Shown: positions 1-6,335 of the stretch, piece by piece
How the letters are laid out: the number at the start of each line of letters is the position of its first letter
Numbering within the stretch: the stretch's first letter is position 1
DNA from: Pseudomonadota bacterium
GTDB taxonomy: Bacteria > Pseudomonadota > Alphaproteobacteria > Rhizobiales > Hyphomicrobiaceae
Direction of reading: 5' to 3'
Assembly (NCBI GenBank): GCA_023412745.1
Contig: JAEZBZ010000208.1
Location: forward strand, 1 to 6,677
Length of the DNA stretch: 6,677 nucleotides
Notes under the pieces: generated by a model
What the model saw: only the letters and a program-made list of their open reading frames with translations
Told to the model about the DNA's origin: nothing
Database searches by the model: none
Translations under genes and position numbers: made by a program

Positions 1-384
1 CAACAGATCGGCGAAAGCAGGGTAGGCGAAGGCATCCGTCCGGAATTGATCGGCATCATCAACTACGCTGCCATGGCGCTGGTGCAGCTCTCGCTCGGCG
101 TGCCAGATGAACCCGATCTCACCGGTGCCGCCGCAGCCGCCGAAGTGCGCGAAAAAGTGCAGCAAGCGCGTACGCTCATGCAGCGCAAGAACCACGATTA
201 CGGCGAAGCGTGGCGCAGCATGCGCATCAGCTCACTGGTAGATCTCATCCTCATGAAGCTCCTGCGCATCAAACAGATCGAGGACAACCAGGGCGCCACG
301 GAAGTAAGCGAAGGCATCGATGCCAATTTCCTGGACATCATCAACTACGCGGTATTCGGGATGATCTTGATGGGAGAGGAGTAG
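1..384 (+). CDS. DUF1599 family protein, 3' part (5' end outside window)
   Basis: The frame is open from base 1 to the TAG at 382-384, so the gene begins upstream of the window. About 127 C-terminal residues are visible. They match the DUF1599 family (also called nucleotide modification associated domain 1), small helical proteins common in Bacteroidota whose biochemical role is not established. Family hallmarks seen are KNHDYGEAWR (nt 187-216), followed by SSLVDLILMKLLRIKQIED and SEGIDANFLDIINYA. The protein carries an internal duplication: EGI..ELIGIINYAAMAL near nt 28-90 is echoed by EGIDANFLDIINYAVFGM near nt 310-366. This fits the two-repeat build of the family, with the first repeat mostly cut off here. 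A TTG at nt 46 is not the start, because homology continues before it. In many Bacteroidota this gene precedes a DoxX-like gene and tpiA; here a secreted-protein gene follows after 126 nt. GC is high (about 67% over 121-180). Confidence 0.85.
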   Translation, partial: QQIGESRVGEGIRPELIGIINYAAMALVQLSLGVPDEPDLTGAAAAAEVREKVQQARTLMQRKNHDYGEAWRSMRISSLVDLILMKLLRIKQIEDNQGATEVSEGIDANFLDIINYAVFGMILMGEE

Positions 385-510
385 GAGAAGGTGAATTTAT
401 CAACAGAGGTCCCTTAAGAATGCAAAATCTCTTATCATTGTTATGTGCTGTTGATCGGCGGTCCTATTCCGTCAGTGGGAAGGTGGTGTTTCACTTTAAC
501 CTGACCCGGT

Positions 511-3500
511 ATGTACTTTCCAAAATTTCTTTGCACGCTATTCTTTGTTGGTGTGATGACTACTGTTCATTCACAACCTACACAGTGGCCAACGGTTTGT
601 AGTCCGGCTGGACTAGGGCTGGATTATATCTATACAATGGATCAAAACCGTTATAAGCCTAACGGGGACTTTCAACCATACAGCACTCAATCCGTCAAGG
701 AGATCTATTGCGTCATAAATATGTGGTTGAATACCAATGACCCTAATGATCCCAATCCGGGCAATCCTTCGCCAGCGACAGATGTAGCTGGTCCTCATTT
801 TATGGGTCCGAATGGCGTACAAATTATTCCTGCATTGCATTGGGTGATTGATCGGATCAATGCGTCTTTAGCGGATGTCGCGCCCCCTACACATCCAATT
901 TATCCTCTTTCATATTATAGTATTACTGATACTCGTATTAAGCTGGTGTTAAAGCATATAGCCTTTATTCCGGATCCAGCCATGTATAATAATCCAGATT
1001 GTGGTGAATTAGCTGTTCGGCAAATGATTGATGTTGCAAATACTTGGTATTCTCAACAAGGTATATTTGATACCAAAGGAATGATTCATTTAAATATTAA
1101 TGGAGCCCTAGCATGCCCAGGCAATTCTATTGGGGTCGCTACAGGTCCGAGGTATGCCCATTATGACGTTTTTGACGAGTTGTCAATGAATGGTGCGGGT
1201 GTGAAGACGGTAAAGACTTTCGGCAATAATCTATGGCTCCACGGAGCATTTCATTTAGCGAAGCATTGGCAGCATGAAATTGGGCATGTGCTTGGGTTGC
1301 ATCATACATATAACATTAGTCCAACGGAATTTTGTAGTGGCAGTGAGTTTTTATATGATGTGTTTCTGCCTCCATTCTGCCCGACACCGGTCGGCAACAC
1401 TTTGGGTGGTTGTATACCTGATCCACAAGTAGTAAATGGTTGTACTAATAATATTATGGGAGGGACAGGTAATAATTATGTTGCCAATCAAACCGGAATT
1501 ATAAGTGGTATTCCTTTAACGGTGCCACCGGATTACATTCCGGTTGAAGACCCAATGCGGCCAGATTTCGTTTCTCCTTTGCAGATGGGTAGGATGCACA
1601 GAGCATTGGCAACATCAAACATCGGCAGATTCGTAAGGGAAGGGTATAATGGCACACCCTATGTAATTTCCACTAATGAAGAATGGGTTTTTCCTAGAAA
1701 GATGTATCAAAATATTATCATACCATCAGGTTATACGTTGACTCTTTATTGCCAATTATTCATGGTGCCTGAGTCACGCATTATCGTGGAACCAGGTGGG
1801 CGGTTGATCTTGGATGGTGGTATCATCGACACTGCTCCCTATAGCAACATGCTCTGGCAAGGAGTAGAGGTGAGGGGAAACCCATCTATGGATCAATCAC
1901 CTATGAACGGGATACCGACCGACCAAGGCTACTTGGAAATGAGGAACGGCGCGGAGATCCGGAATGCCGTGATCGGCGCGTTGATCGGTGATTCGGATAA
2001 TGTATTGCCTCATTGGCATGGTGGTGTGATAAAAGTATTTGGAACTCACAATAACGTAGGCGGTAAGTTCACTAATTGCCAGCGTGGGGTCGTGTTTGAA
2101 AAATACCAATGGTTCTCAGGTCAGGTCATGCTCCTGAACGCCTCGCGGTTCATCAACGCAGAGTTTAGTTACGATAGCGATGCATTACAGGGTTATCCCA
2201 TGAGGACCCATGTGGAATTGCACCGGATGGGCAACGTGCGATTCGCCGCATGCAAGTTCAAGGACGATCGTAACGTGACCTATGTTTCAGAACTAGGCAC
2301 AGGCATCACATCTTATGACGCTCGCTTCGATGTAAGGGATCATTGCCTTACACAAGATGGCGGGCCATGCGTGGTTACGCGAAGCCACTTTGAAGGCCTA
2401 CGGCGTGGCGTGTATGTGAATACAAGCGCCTACCCGATGGGATTTTATGTGCAGCGCAGCGACTTCGTGAACAATGTGTGCGGCATCTACAACGATGGCG
2501 TGGCCGGCGCCATCAATGTGCAGCACAACTCCTTCACGATAGGGGGAAGAAATGTGATCATTGAAGATACAGATGACGAAGGTCCCTGGCAGAATCGGCA
2601 TCGTGGTGTGTTCAGCACCTACAGCTGGGGCCTGGGTTACAGACATAACACCTTAAGCAAACAGACGGGTGCACTGGTGGATGTGGAGGGAATTGTTGCC
2701 GGGTATGTCGGTGATCATAATGATAACATCCAGCGCAATGACGCGAATGGCATCAACTACGGATACATCGGTGAAGGCATCAGTTCAGCCACCACAGGCG
2801 ATGATGTGAACATCATTGGCCTGCAATTCACTTGCAACCATAACAATGGCAATCAGTGGGATCTGATCAGTCGTAAAGCATTTAATGCATTGCCAGCAGA
2901 ACAATTGTTTCATTCCATCCGTGGTTACCAAGGATTACCACAAATTGGAGTAGGCAATGGTTTAAGCGCCCAGAACTATCTTGATGTACAACCTACTGAA
3001 TCGGATGGGCATTTCAGGGTTGAGACCGATCTCACGCAGATTCAATATTTCCACCGTAATGAGGACCCCGTAATACCCGAGAATTACACTCCAGGTCTGT
3101 TCGCGCCGATCGCATTAAGTAATGGCATTACCAATTGCCCGGTAACTCCACCACCTCCACCACCGGGACCTTCCCCTGCGAAACCCCAATTGAAGATGCT
3201 GGTACAGTCAGAAAAGCTGGCCTACGGGAACACACGCTACCTGTACGAACAACTCATCGATGGCGGTAATACGGATGAGGTGGTGCAGGAGATCATCAGT
3301 GCCTGGCCACAAGATGTATGGGATCTAAGGGATTACCTGCTTTCGAAAAGCCCGTATCTTAGTGTGACCTCGCTGCGCGAACTGATCATGAAACCGGGCG
3401 TTCCAGATGCGATAAAGGCGGAGATCTGCATTGCGAACCCTGCCGCAACCCGAACAGATGGCTTTGTACCATGGCTGCAGCGGGAACAGTTGCTGCCCGA

Positions 3501-4314
3501 ATACTTGATCGGAAGCATTGTTGCCAGTTGGGACCAGCGTGGCTACAGGGAAGCGTTGATCGGAGAAATGGCCGGCAGGCATTTCAATATGACCCAGGCG
3601 GCCAATGAGCTTATCGATATTTATTGCAGCGATAGCACAGGCATTCAACTTGACAGCCTGCTTTGGACATGGCGGCAAGTAAGGACAAAGGCTGCACGCT
3701 ATGCTGAAGCCGCCTTGTTGATCACCCTTGACCGGTATGATGAAGCACACACTGTGGTATCCGCCATACCGCAGGAGCATGAGCTGCGACCGAAGGAATT
3801 GGATGAGCGGGGCAGGATGCTGGAATACATTACGCTTCTTTCCAATGCGGCTGCTGCTGGAAGGGCCGCTGATGCACTTGATGCCGGTGAGGTGGCGCAA
3901 CTACAAAATTTGATCAGCGGAGAAAATGACCGGGCCGCTAATTGGATCAGCAACCTGCTTTGCAATCACTATGGCATATGCCGGCCGGCATTCACCGGTG
4001 GCGGATCAAGCGATCCCAAATCAATGCCCGTTGTTCGCAGTGCTGCTGTACCCGTAAGAGGACAGATCTCGATCCATCCCAATCCCGCCAGCGCCTGGGT
4101 TGCGGTAGATCACCAATTGGTAAGTATACCCTTAGATGCATGGTTGGAACTACGAGATGTTACCGGCAGGCTCATGCAACGCCACCGGATCGGAACGATA
4201 AAAGGACAGATTGTACTGGACACACGGAATCTTGTGCCAGGGGTATATATGGTGGAAATACGTGAAGGAGGTAATCCCATTGCGGAGCCACAGAAGCTCA
4301 TAATAGAGCAATGA
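511..4314 (+). CDS. Large secreted M43-like metalloprotease with beta-helix and T9SS type A sorting domain
   Basis: This 1267-residue protein reads as a multi-domain extracellular protease. Residues 1-22 form a signal peptide (hydrophobic core LCTLFFVGVM, cleavage near HSQ). An in-frame TGA at 502-504 lies just upstream, and the next Met (residue 16) would destroy the signal, so ATG 511 is the start. A D/N/P-rich stretch lies at 76-88. The catalytic domain spans about 90-370: zinc motif HEIGHVLGLHH with ligands H255, H259, H265 and general base E256, Met-turn NNIMG with M316, and SPLQMGRMHRAL at 355-366. This is the metzincin pattern of family M43 (pappalysin type). Residues about 391-875 are beta-rich with pectate-lyase/right-handed beta-helix character (PSGYTLTLY, IIVEPGGRLILDGG, RRGVYV). 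A Pro-rich linker follows at 877-892, then a helical region to about 1165, then a T9SS type A sorting domain at about 1184-1267 (IHPNPAS at 1188-1194, LRDVTGRLMQ, VPGVYMVEI). Substrate is unknown. Export by Sec then T9SS is inferred. The first 1.2 kb is AT-rich compared with the rest. The gene overlaps the next one by four bases. Confidence 0.9.
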   Translation: MYFPKFLCTLFFVGVMTTVHSQPTQWPTVCSPAGLGLDYIYTMDQNRYKPNGDFQPYSTQSVKEIYCVINMWLNTNDPNDPNPGNPSPATDVAGPHFMGPNGVQIIPALHWVIDRINASLADVAPPTHPIYPLSYYSITDTRIKLVLKHIAFIPDPAMYNNPDCGELAVRQMIDVANTWYSQQGIFDTKGMIHLNINGALACPGNSIGVATGPRYAHYDVFDELSMNGAGVKTVKTFGNNLWLHGAFHLAKHWQHEIGHVLGLHHTYNISPTEFCSGSEFLYDVFLPPFCPTPVGNTLGGCIPDPQVVNGCTNNIMGGTGNNYVANQTGIISGIPLTVPPDYIPVEDPMRPDFVSPLQMGRMHRALATSNIGRFVREGYNGTPYVISTNEEWVFPRKMYQNIIIPSGYTLTLYCQLFMVPESRIIVEPGGRLILDGGIIDTAPYSNMLWQGVEVRGNPSMDQSPMNGIPTDQGYLEMRNGAEIRNAVIGALIGDSDNVLPHWHGGVIKVFGTHNNVGGKFTNCQRGVVFEKYQWFSGQVMLLNASRFINAEFSYDSDALQGYPMRTHVELHRMGNVRFAACKFKDDRNVTYVSELGTGITSYDARFDVRDHCLTQDGGPCVVTRSHFEGLRRGVYVNTSAYPMGFYVQRSDFVNNVCGIYNDGVAGAINVQHNSFTIGGRNVIIEDTDDEGPWQNRHRGVFSTYSWGLGYRHNTLSKQTGALVDVEGIVAGYVGDHNDNIQRNDANGINYGYIGEGISSATTGDDVNIIGLQFTCNHNNGNQWDLISRKAFNALPAEQLFHSIRGYQGLPQIGVGNGLSAQNYLDVQPTESDGHFRVETDLTQIQYFHRNEDPVIPENYTPGLFAPIALSNGITNCPVTPPPPPPGPSPAKPQLKMLVQSEKLAYGNTRYLYEQLIDGGNTDEVVQEIISAWPQDVWDLRDYLLSKSPYLSVTSLRELIMKPGVPDAIKAEICIANPAATRTDGFVPWLQREQLLPEYLIGSIVASWDQRGYREALIGEMAGRHFNMTQAANELIDIYCSDSTGIQLDSLLWTWRQVRTKAARYAEAALLITLDRYDEAHTVVSAIPQEHELRPKELDERGRMLEYITLLSNAAAAGRAADALDAGEVAQLQNLISGENDRAANWISNLLCNHYGICRPAFTGGGSSDPKSMPVVRSAAVPVRGQISIHPNPASAWVAVDHQLVSIPLDAWLELRDVTGRLMQRHRIGTIKGQIVLDTRNLVPGVYMVEIREGGNPIAEPQKLIIEQ

Positions 4315-5780
4315 CAGCCAGGAAACGAATAATGACCATCACGGCCGCTTTTATAGTGGCCGTGATGGCTTATTCCCAAGATCCTTTTACGCACGATCCA
4401 AGTTTTTATACCACCATTACTACACCAGTTTCAGGTCTTGGTCCGAACATTTCATCCATCCTTCCTTTAGAGGATAGTAGTTTGATCATCTCTGGGGATT
4501 TCCGATTCATAGGTGATCCCAACCAGAATCGCCGTGGTGCGAGGTTGTTTCCAAATGGAGCTCGTGACCCGGATTTTCCTTACAATACTTCTATGAACGG
4601 GAAGATCAGCCGTTGGAATGATCGATATTTATGCGGAATGAAGCGCTTCTTCTTCGATGGTACAGCGGATCCGGATTTTTTGCCATTGTATATGAACCCT
4701 GAGTTCAGCCCAATGCAAGAGTATGATCATCACATGTTCGGTGATGGGAGTCTTGTGATTGGGGGCTATCACATGCTGTTGGATACCGCTCATGGGTTCA
4801 CCGGCCCACACAACTTCATTTGGTTCACCAATACCGGTCATCTTGATACTACCAAGGTGCATCGCTCAGGGAATGGATCGATAAGTATGATAAAACATTT
4901 GCCAGATGGCAAGTTCATTTGTTCAGGCTTCACAACTATGCAAGATGGGATACCCGTTAGCAAAGTTTTCAGAATGAATAGTGATGGATCCGTGGATACA
5001 ACGTTCAATGCCCCAATCAATTGGGGCAGAGCGTGGAGTTGTACTCCATTGGCAGATGGGAAGATGATAGTATCAGGATTTTTCAAGTTGAATGATGCAC
5101 CTGACGATACGTTGCACATTCTGCGGTTGATGCCAAGTGGTGAGATCGATCCGACGTTCAATAATGACTTGGAGATCTACTGGCCGTTCGCTGGCCAATT
5201 TCTTCCACTTCTCCATACGCGACTGGAAAGTGGTGCAATAGTTCTGCATGGTTCCTTCACTTTGGTGGAAGGAGAGCCGCGCGGCGGCATCGCTATTTTA
5301 AATGAGACTGGATATTTATCTGATTATGCTTTCACCGAGGAAGGATGCGGGACCTTCACTTTCAATGATTTTCCATATGGAGCAACTCAAGGCATGGTCG
5401 AAGGTTATGACGGTATGTGGTACATCTACGGCTCCTACATCGGTTATGATGGTAACGGCCAGCAGCGCTTTGTAACGAGGCTTTACCCACCGGATCTTTC
5501 CATTGGGCTTCAAGAGTTGAAGGGTGAGAAACCAGCGATCATCATCTACCCGAATCCTGCCACCGATCATATCAAGATCGATCTTGGCTCATTGATCAAT
5601 TTCGGAGATCATTTCATTCAGATCACCGATATATATGGCAGATCGGCATTGCACATAAGATGTCCGAATAGGACTCAAATATTGGACGTGGATATCACTT
5701 CGCTGCCTTCAGGCATCTACACTGTGCAACTCACTGCAGCAGATGTAATACTAGGTAGCGCGAAGTTGGCCTTGAAGTAG
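4311..5780 (+). CDS. Secreted delta-60 repeat (beta-propeller) protein with T9SS type A sorting domain
   Basis: This 489-residue protein starts within the stop of the previous gene (ATGA), so translational coupling is likely. Residues 1-23 are a signal peptide: n-region MTARKR, hydrophobic core ITAAFIVAVMA, cleavage near YSQ-D. A second in-frame ATG at 4332 (M8) would lose the basic n-region, so 4311 is preferred. The body (about 40-395) has recurring blades of delta-60 type, each with a [DE]DGK.I.SG.F strand and a later DP.F or DTTF turn. The turns are D86-F89, D120-F123, D229-F232 and D280-F283, with a decayed one at D179-T181. Strand motifs include LPDGKFICSGF and LADGKMIVSGF. Such repeats usually build propeller-like domains that bind proteins or glycans; no catalytic residues are seen. 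The C-terminus (about 408-489) is a T9SS type A sorting domain: IIYPNPATDHIKI (P414, N415, P416), ITDIYGR, ITSLPSGIYTVQL. It may be a structural or binding partner of the upstream protease, which is inferred from gene order only. Confidence 0.88.
   Translation: MTARKRIMTITAAFIVAVMAYSQDPFTHDPSFYTTITTPVSGLGPNISSILPLEDSSLIISGDFRFIGDPNQNRRGARLFPNGARDPDFPYNTSMNGKISRWNDRYLCGMKRFFFDGTADPDFLPLYMNPEFSPMQEYDHHMFGDGSLVIGGYHMLLDTAHGFTGPHNFIWFTNTGHLDTTKVHRSGNGSISMIKHLPDGKFICSGFTTMQDGIPVSKVFRMNSDGSVDTTFNAPINWGRAWSCTPLADGKMIVSGFFKLNDAPDDTLHILRLMPSGEIDPTFNNDLEIYWPFAGQFLPLLHTRLESGAIVLHGSFTLVEGEPRGGIAILNETGYLSDYAFTEEGCGTFTFNDFPYGATQGMVEGYDGMWYIYGSYIGYDGNGQQRFVTRLYPPDLSIGLQELKGEKPAIIIYPNPATDHIKIDLGSLINFGDHFIQITDIYGRSALHIRCPNRTQILDVDITSLPSGIYTVQLTAADVILGSAKLALK
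4336..4368 (+). promoter_or_regulatory. Strong hairpin at the gene junction, inside signal-peptide codons
   Basis: CCATCACGGCCGCT (4336-4349) pairs with AGTGGCCGTGATGG (4355-4368). This makes a 14-bp stem with a single G-U pair and a five-base loop, TTTAT. The outer 11 base pairs are perfect. The stem begins 22 bases after the start ATG at 4311 and one base after a second in-frame ATG at 4332-4334. No T-run follows (CTTATTCCC), so it is not a standard intrinsic terminator. It could limit ribosome entry on the second gene unless ribosomes arrive from the first, or it could slow or protect the transcript. The structure is seen directly; the regulatory role is inferred. Confidence 0.5.
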
Positions 5781-5785
5781 TCCGC

Positions 5786-5974
5786 TCAATTCAACAAACT
5801 GCTCTCGCCCCAGAAGAAGCACCGCTCTGGCTGCGCGAGTTCTACGTACCCGAAGCCACGGTGATCGGCATGTATGCGGATGCCCAGGTCGGAAAGATCA
5901 TGCTCTTCCTGCTCCCAAGCGTTATGGAAACCGAGCAACATGCTCAGGAGCCAGGTGCGGGCGAGCTTCGCCAT
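5786..5974 (-). CDS. Unrecognised short reverse-strand ORF, possible gene remnant
   Basis: A 62-codon reverse frame ends only five bases from the stop of the preceding forward gene, so the two would be convergent. I recognise no family. The frame is open further upstream to a stop at 6005-6007, so the true start is uncertain. With the ATG used here the N-terminus (MAKLARTWLLSMLLGF) resembles a weak signal peptide, and the rest is rich in charged and aromatic residues, ending with ERCFFWGESSLLN. Hand counts over the 63 codons give about 60%, 40% and 73% GC at codon positions 1, 2 and 3. That is the order expected for a real gene in this GC range. The exactly antisense forward frame is also open but has the less natural order 73, 40 and 60%. 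It may be a small gene, the tail of a degraded gene, or chance. Confidence 0.3.
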   Translation of the reverse strand: MAKLARTWLLSMLLGFHNAWEQEEHDLSDLGIRIHADHRGFGYVELAQPERCFFWGESSLLN

Positions 5975-6064
5975 TGGATGCGAAGTTAGTTGTCTATTGC
6001 CGTGTCAGGAGCATCTGGTCTGGACGCGAACAATGGTTATTGCGTGATCATTCGGTCATGCGCC

Positions 6065-6170
6065 AGCGCGCTAGGGATAGAAATGGAAAGCCCGCAAGCG
6101 CAGCGCGGACTTGTAATGGATAGCCCGGCCCGCCTTCGCCAAGGCTACGGCGGGCGCAGCCCGATGTTGC
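6065..6170 (+). repeat. Structured Bacteroidota-type intergenic repeat with two hairpins
   Basis: The element has a repeated core: AATGGAAAGCCCG (6082-6094) and AATGGATAGCCCG (6115-6127), identical at 12 of 13 bases. Each core leads into or begins a hairpin. Hairpin 1 pairs AAGCCCGC (6088-6095) with GCGGACTT (6105-6112), with one C-A mismatch. Hairpin 2 pairs GCCCGCC (6128-6134) perfectly with GGCGGGC (6149-6155), and its loop can also form CCTT/AAGG. An alternative hairpin CGGGC-GCA-GCCCG (6151-6163) would compete with hairpin 2. The palindrome AGCGCGCT (6065-6072) marks the left end. The GGGATAGAA-TGGAAAGCCC lead-in resembles repeats I recall between genes in many Bacteroidota genomes. Whether it acts as a structured RNA, a transcript end or a repetitive DNA element is not known. 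Exact ends and strand are judged by eye. Confidence 0.6.
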
Positions 6171-6200
6171 TTTGACGAAGGAGGGAAGTGCCCTGAAAAC

Positions 6201-6309
6201 CAGTTGTCAGAGCTCAGTTGTCAGTTGTCAGAAAATGCGCGCAACCGCTGAGGTTGGGAATGACCTCTCCGGATCAGACCCTCACAACCGGCAACGGACA
6301 ACTGACAAC
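6201..6309. repeat. CAGTTGTCAG direct repeats with a distant inverted copy
   Basis: CAGTTGTCAG occurs three times: 6201-6210, 6215-6224 and 6222-6231, the last two overlapping by CAG. The 13-mer GTTGTCAGTTGTC (6217-6229) has a perfect reverse complement, GACAACTGACAAC, at 6297-6309. The arms enclose 67 bases that contain smaller stems: CAACC/GGTTG at 6242-6246/6252-6256, or GAGGT/ACCTC at 6250-6254/6263-6267. The layout resembles a small non-coding inverted-repeat element or a decayed intergenic repeat array. It encodes nothing recognisable and ends 26 bases before the fabG start. Confidence 0.6.
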
Positions 6310-6335
6310 CGCATTCCTCAATACCTTCGCGCACC

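Larger units (their letters stand above)
5781..6335. other. Long intergenic stretch between the T9SS pair and fabG
   Basis: About 555 bases contain no assured protein gene. From left to right they hold the reverse-strand short ORF (5786-5974), a plain stretch (about 5975-6064), a hairpin-rich repeat (6065-6170) and a TTGTCAG-type repeat with an inverted copy (6201-6309). The remaining 26 bases lead to the fabG start. Short forward ORFs across 5990-6406 run through the repeats and into fabG in other frames and show no protein-like features. No intrinsic terminator with a T-run is seen after 5780. Confidence 0.6.

Noticed and set aside
433..440. TATCATTG as a Bacteroidota -7 promoter box (TAnnTTTG) for the protease gene
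   Set aside because: It matches five of six fixed positions, but no TTG box lies at the proper distance upstream, so it is not listed as a promoter.
210..602. Forward 130-codon ORF across the DUF1599 end and the protease start
   Set aside because: It overlaps two well-supported genes in another frame, is rich in His and Arg, and has no family features.
2501..2525. GATGGCG/CGCCATC inverted repeat near 2500 in the beta-helix region
   Set aside because: Seven-base arms in GC-rich Gly/Ala/Ile codons are expected by chance and have no notable position.
3325..3900. Reverse-strand 191-codon ORF inside the protease gene
   Set aside because: It lies wholly antisense to the helical region, which is clearly coding; the composition is that of a shadow frame.
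4336..4368. Intrinsic terminator between the two T9SS genes
   Set aside because: The stem is strong, but no T-run follows it and it lies inside the second coding region.
5990..6175. Forward ORF of 61 codons running through the hairpin repeat
   Set aside because: Its sequence is set by the repeat (it translates stems such as the GCCCGCC arms) and shows no protein-like pattern.
6201..6231. CRISPR-like array
   Set aside because: The repeats are 10 bases, two of them overlap, and there are no unique spacers of regular length or cas genes.
6322..6329. TACCTTCG as a -7 promoter box for fabG
   Set aside because: It matches five of six fixed positions but lies only six bases before the ATG and has no -33 TTG, so chance is likely.
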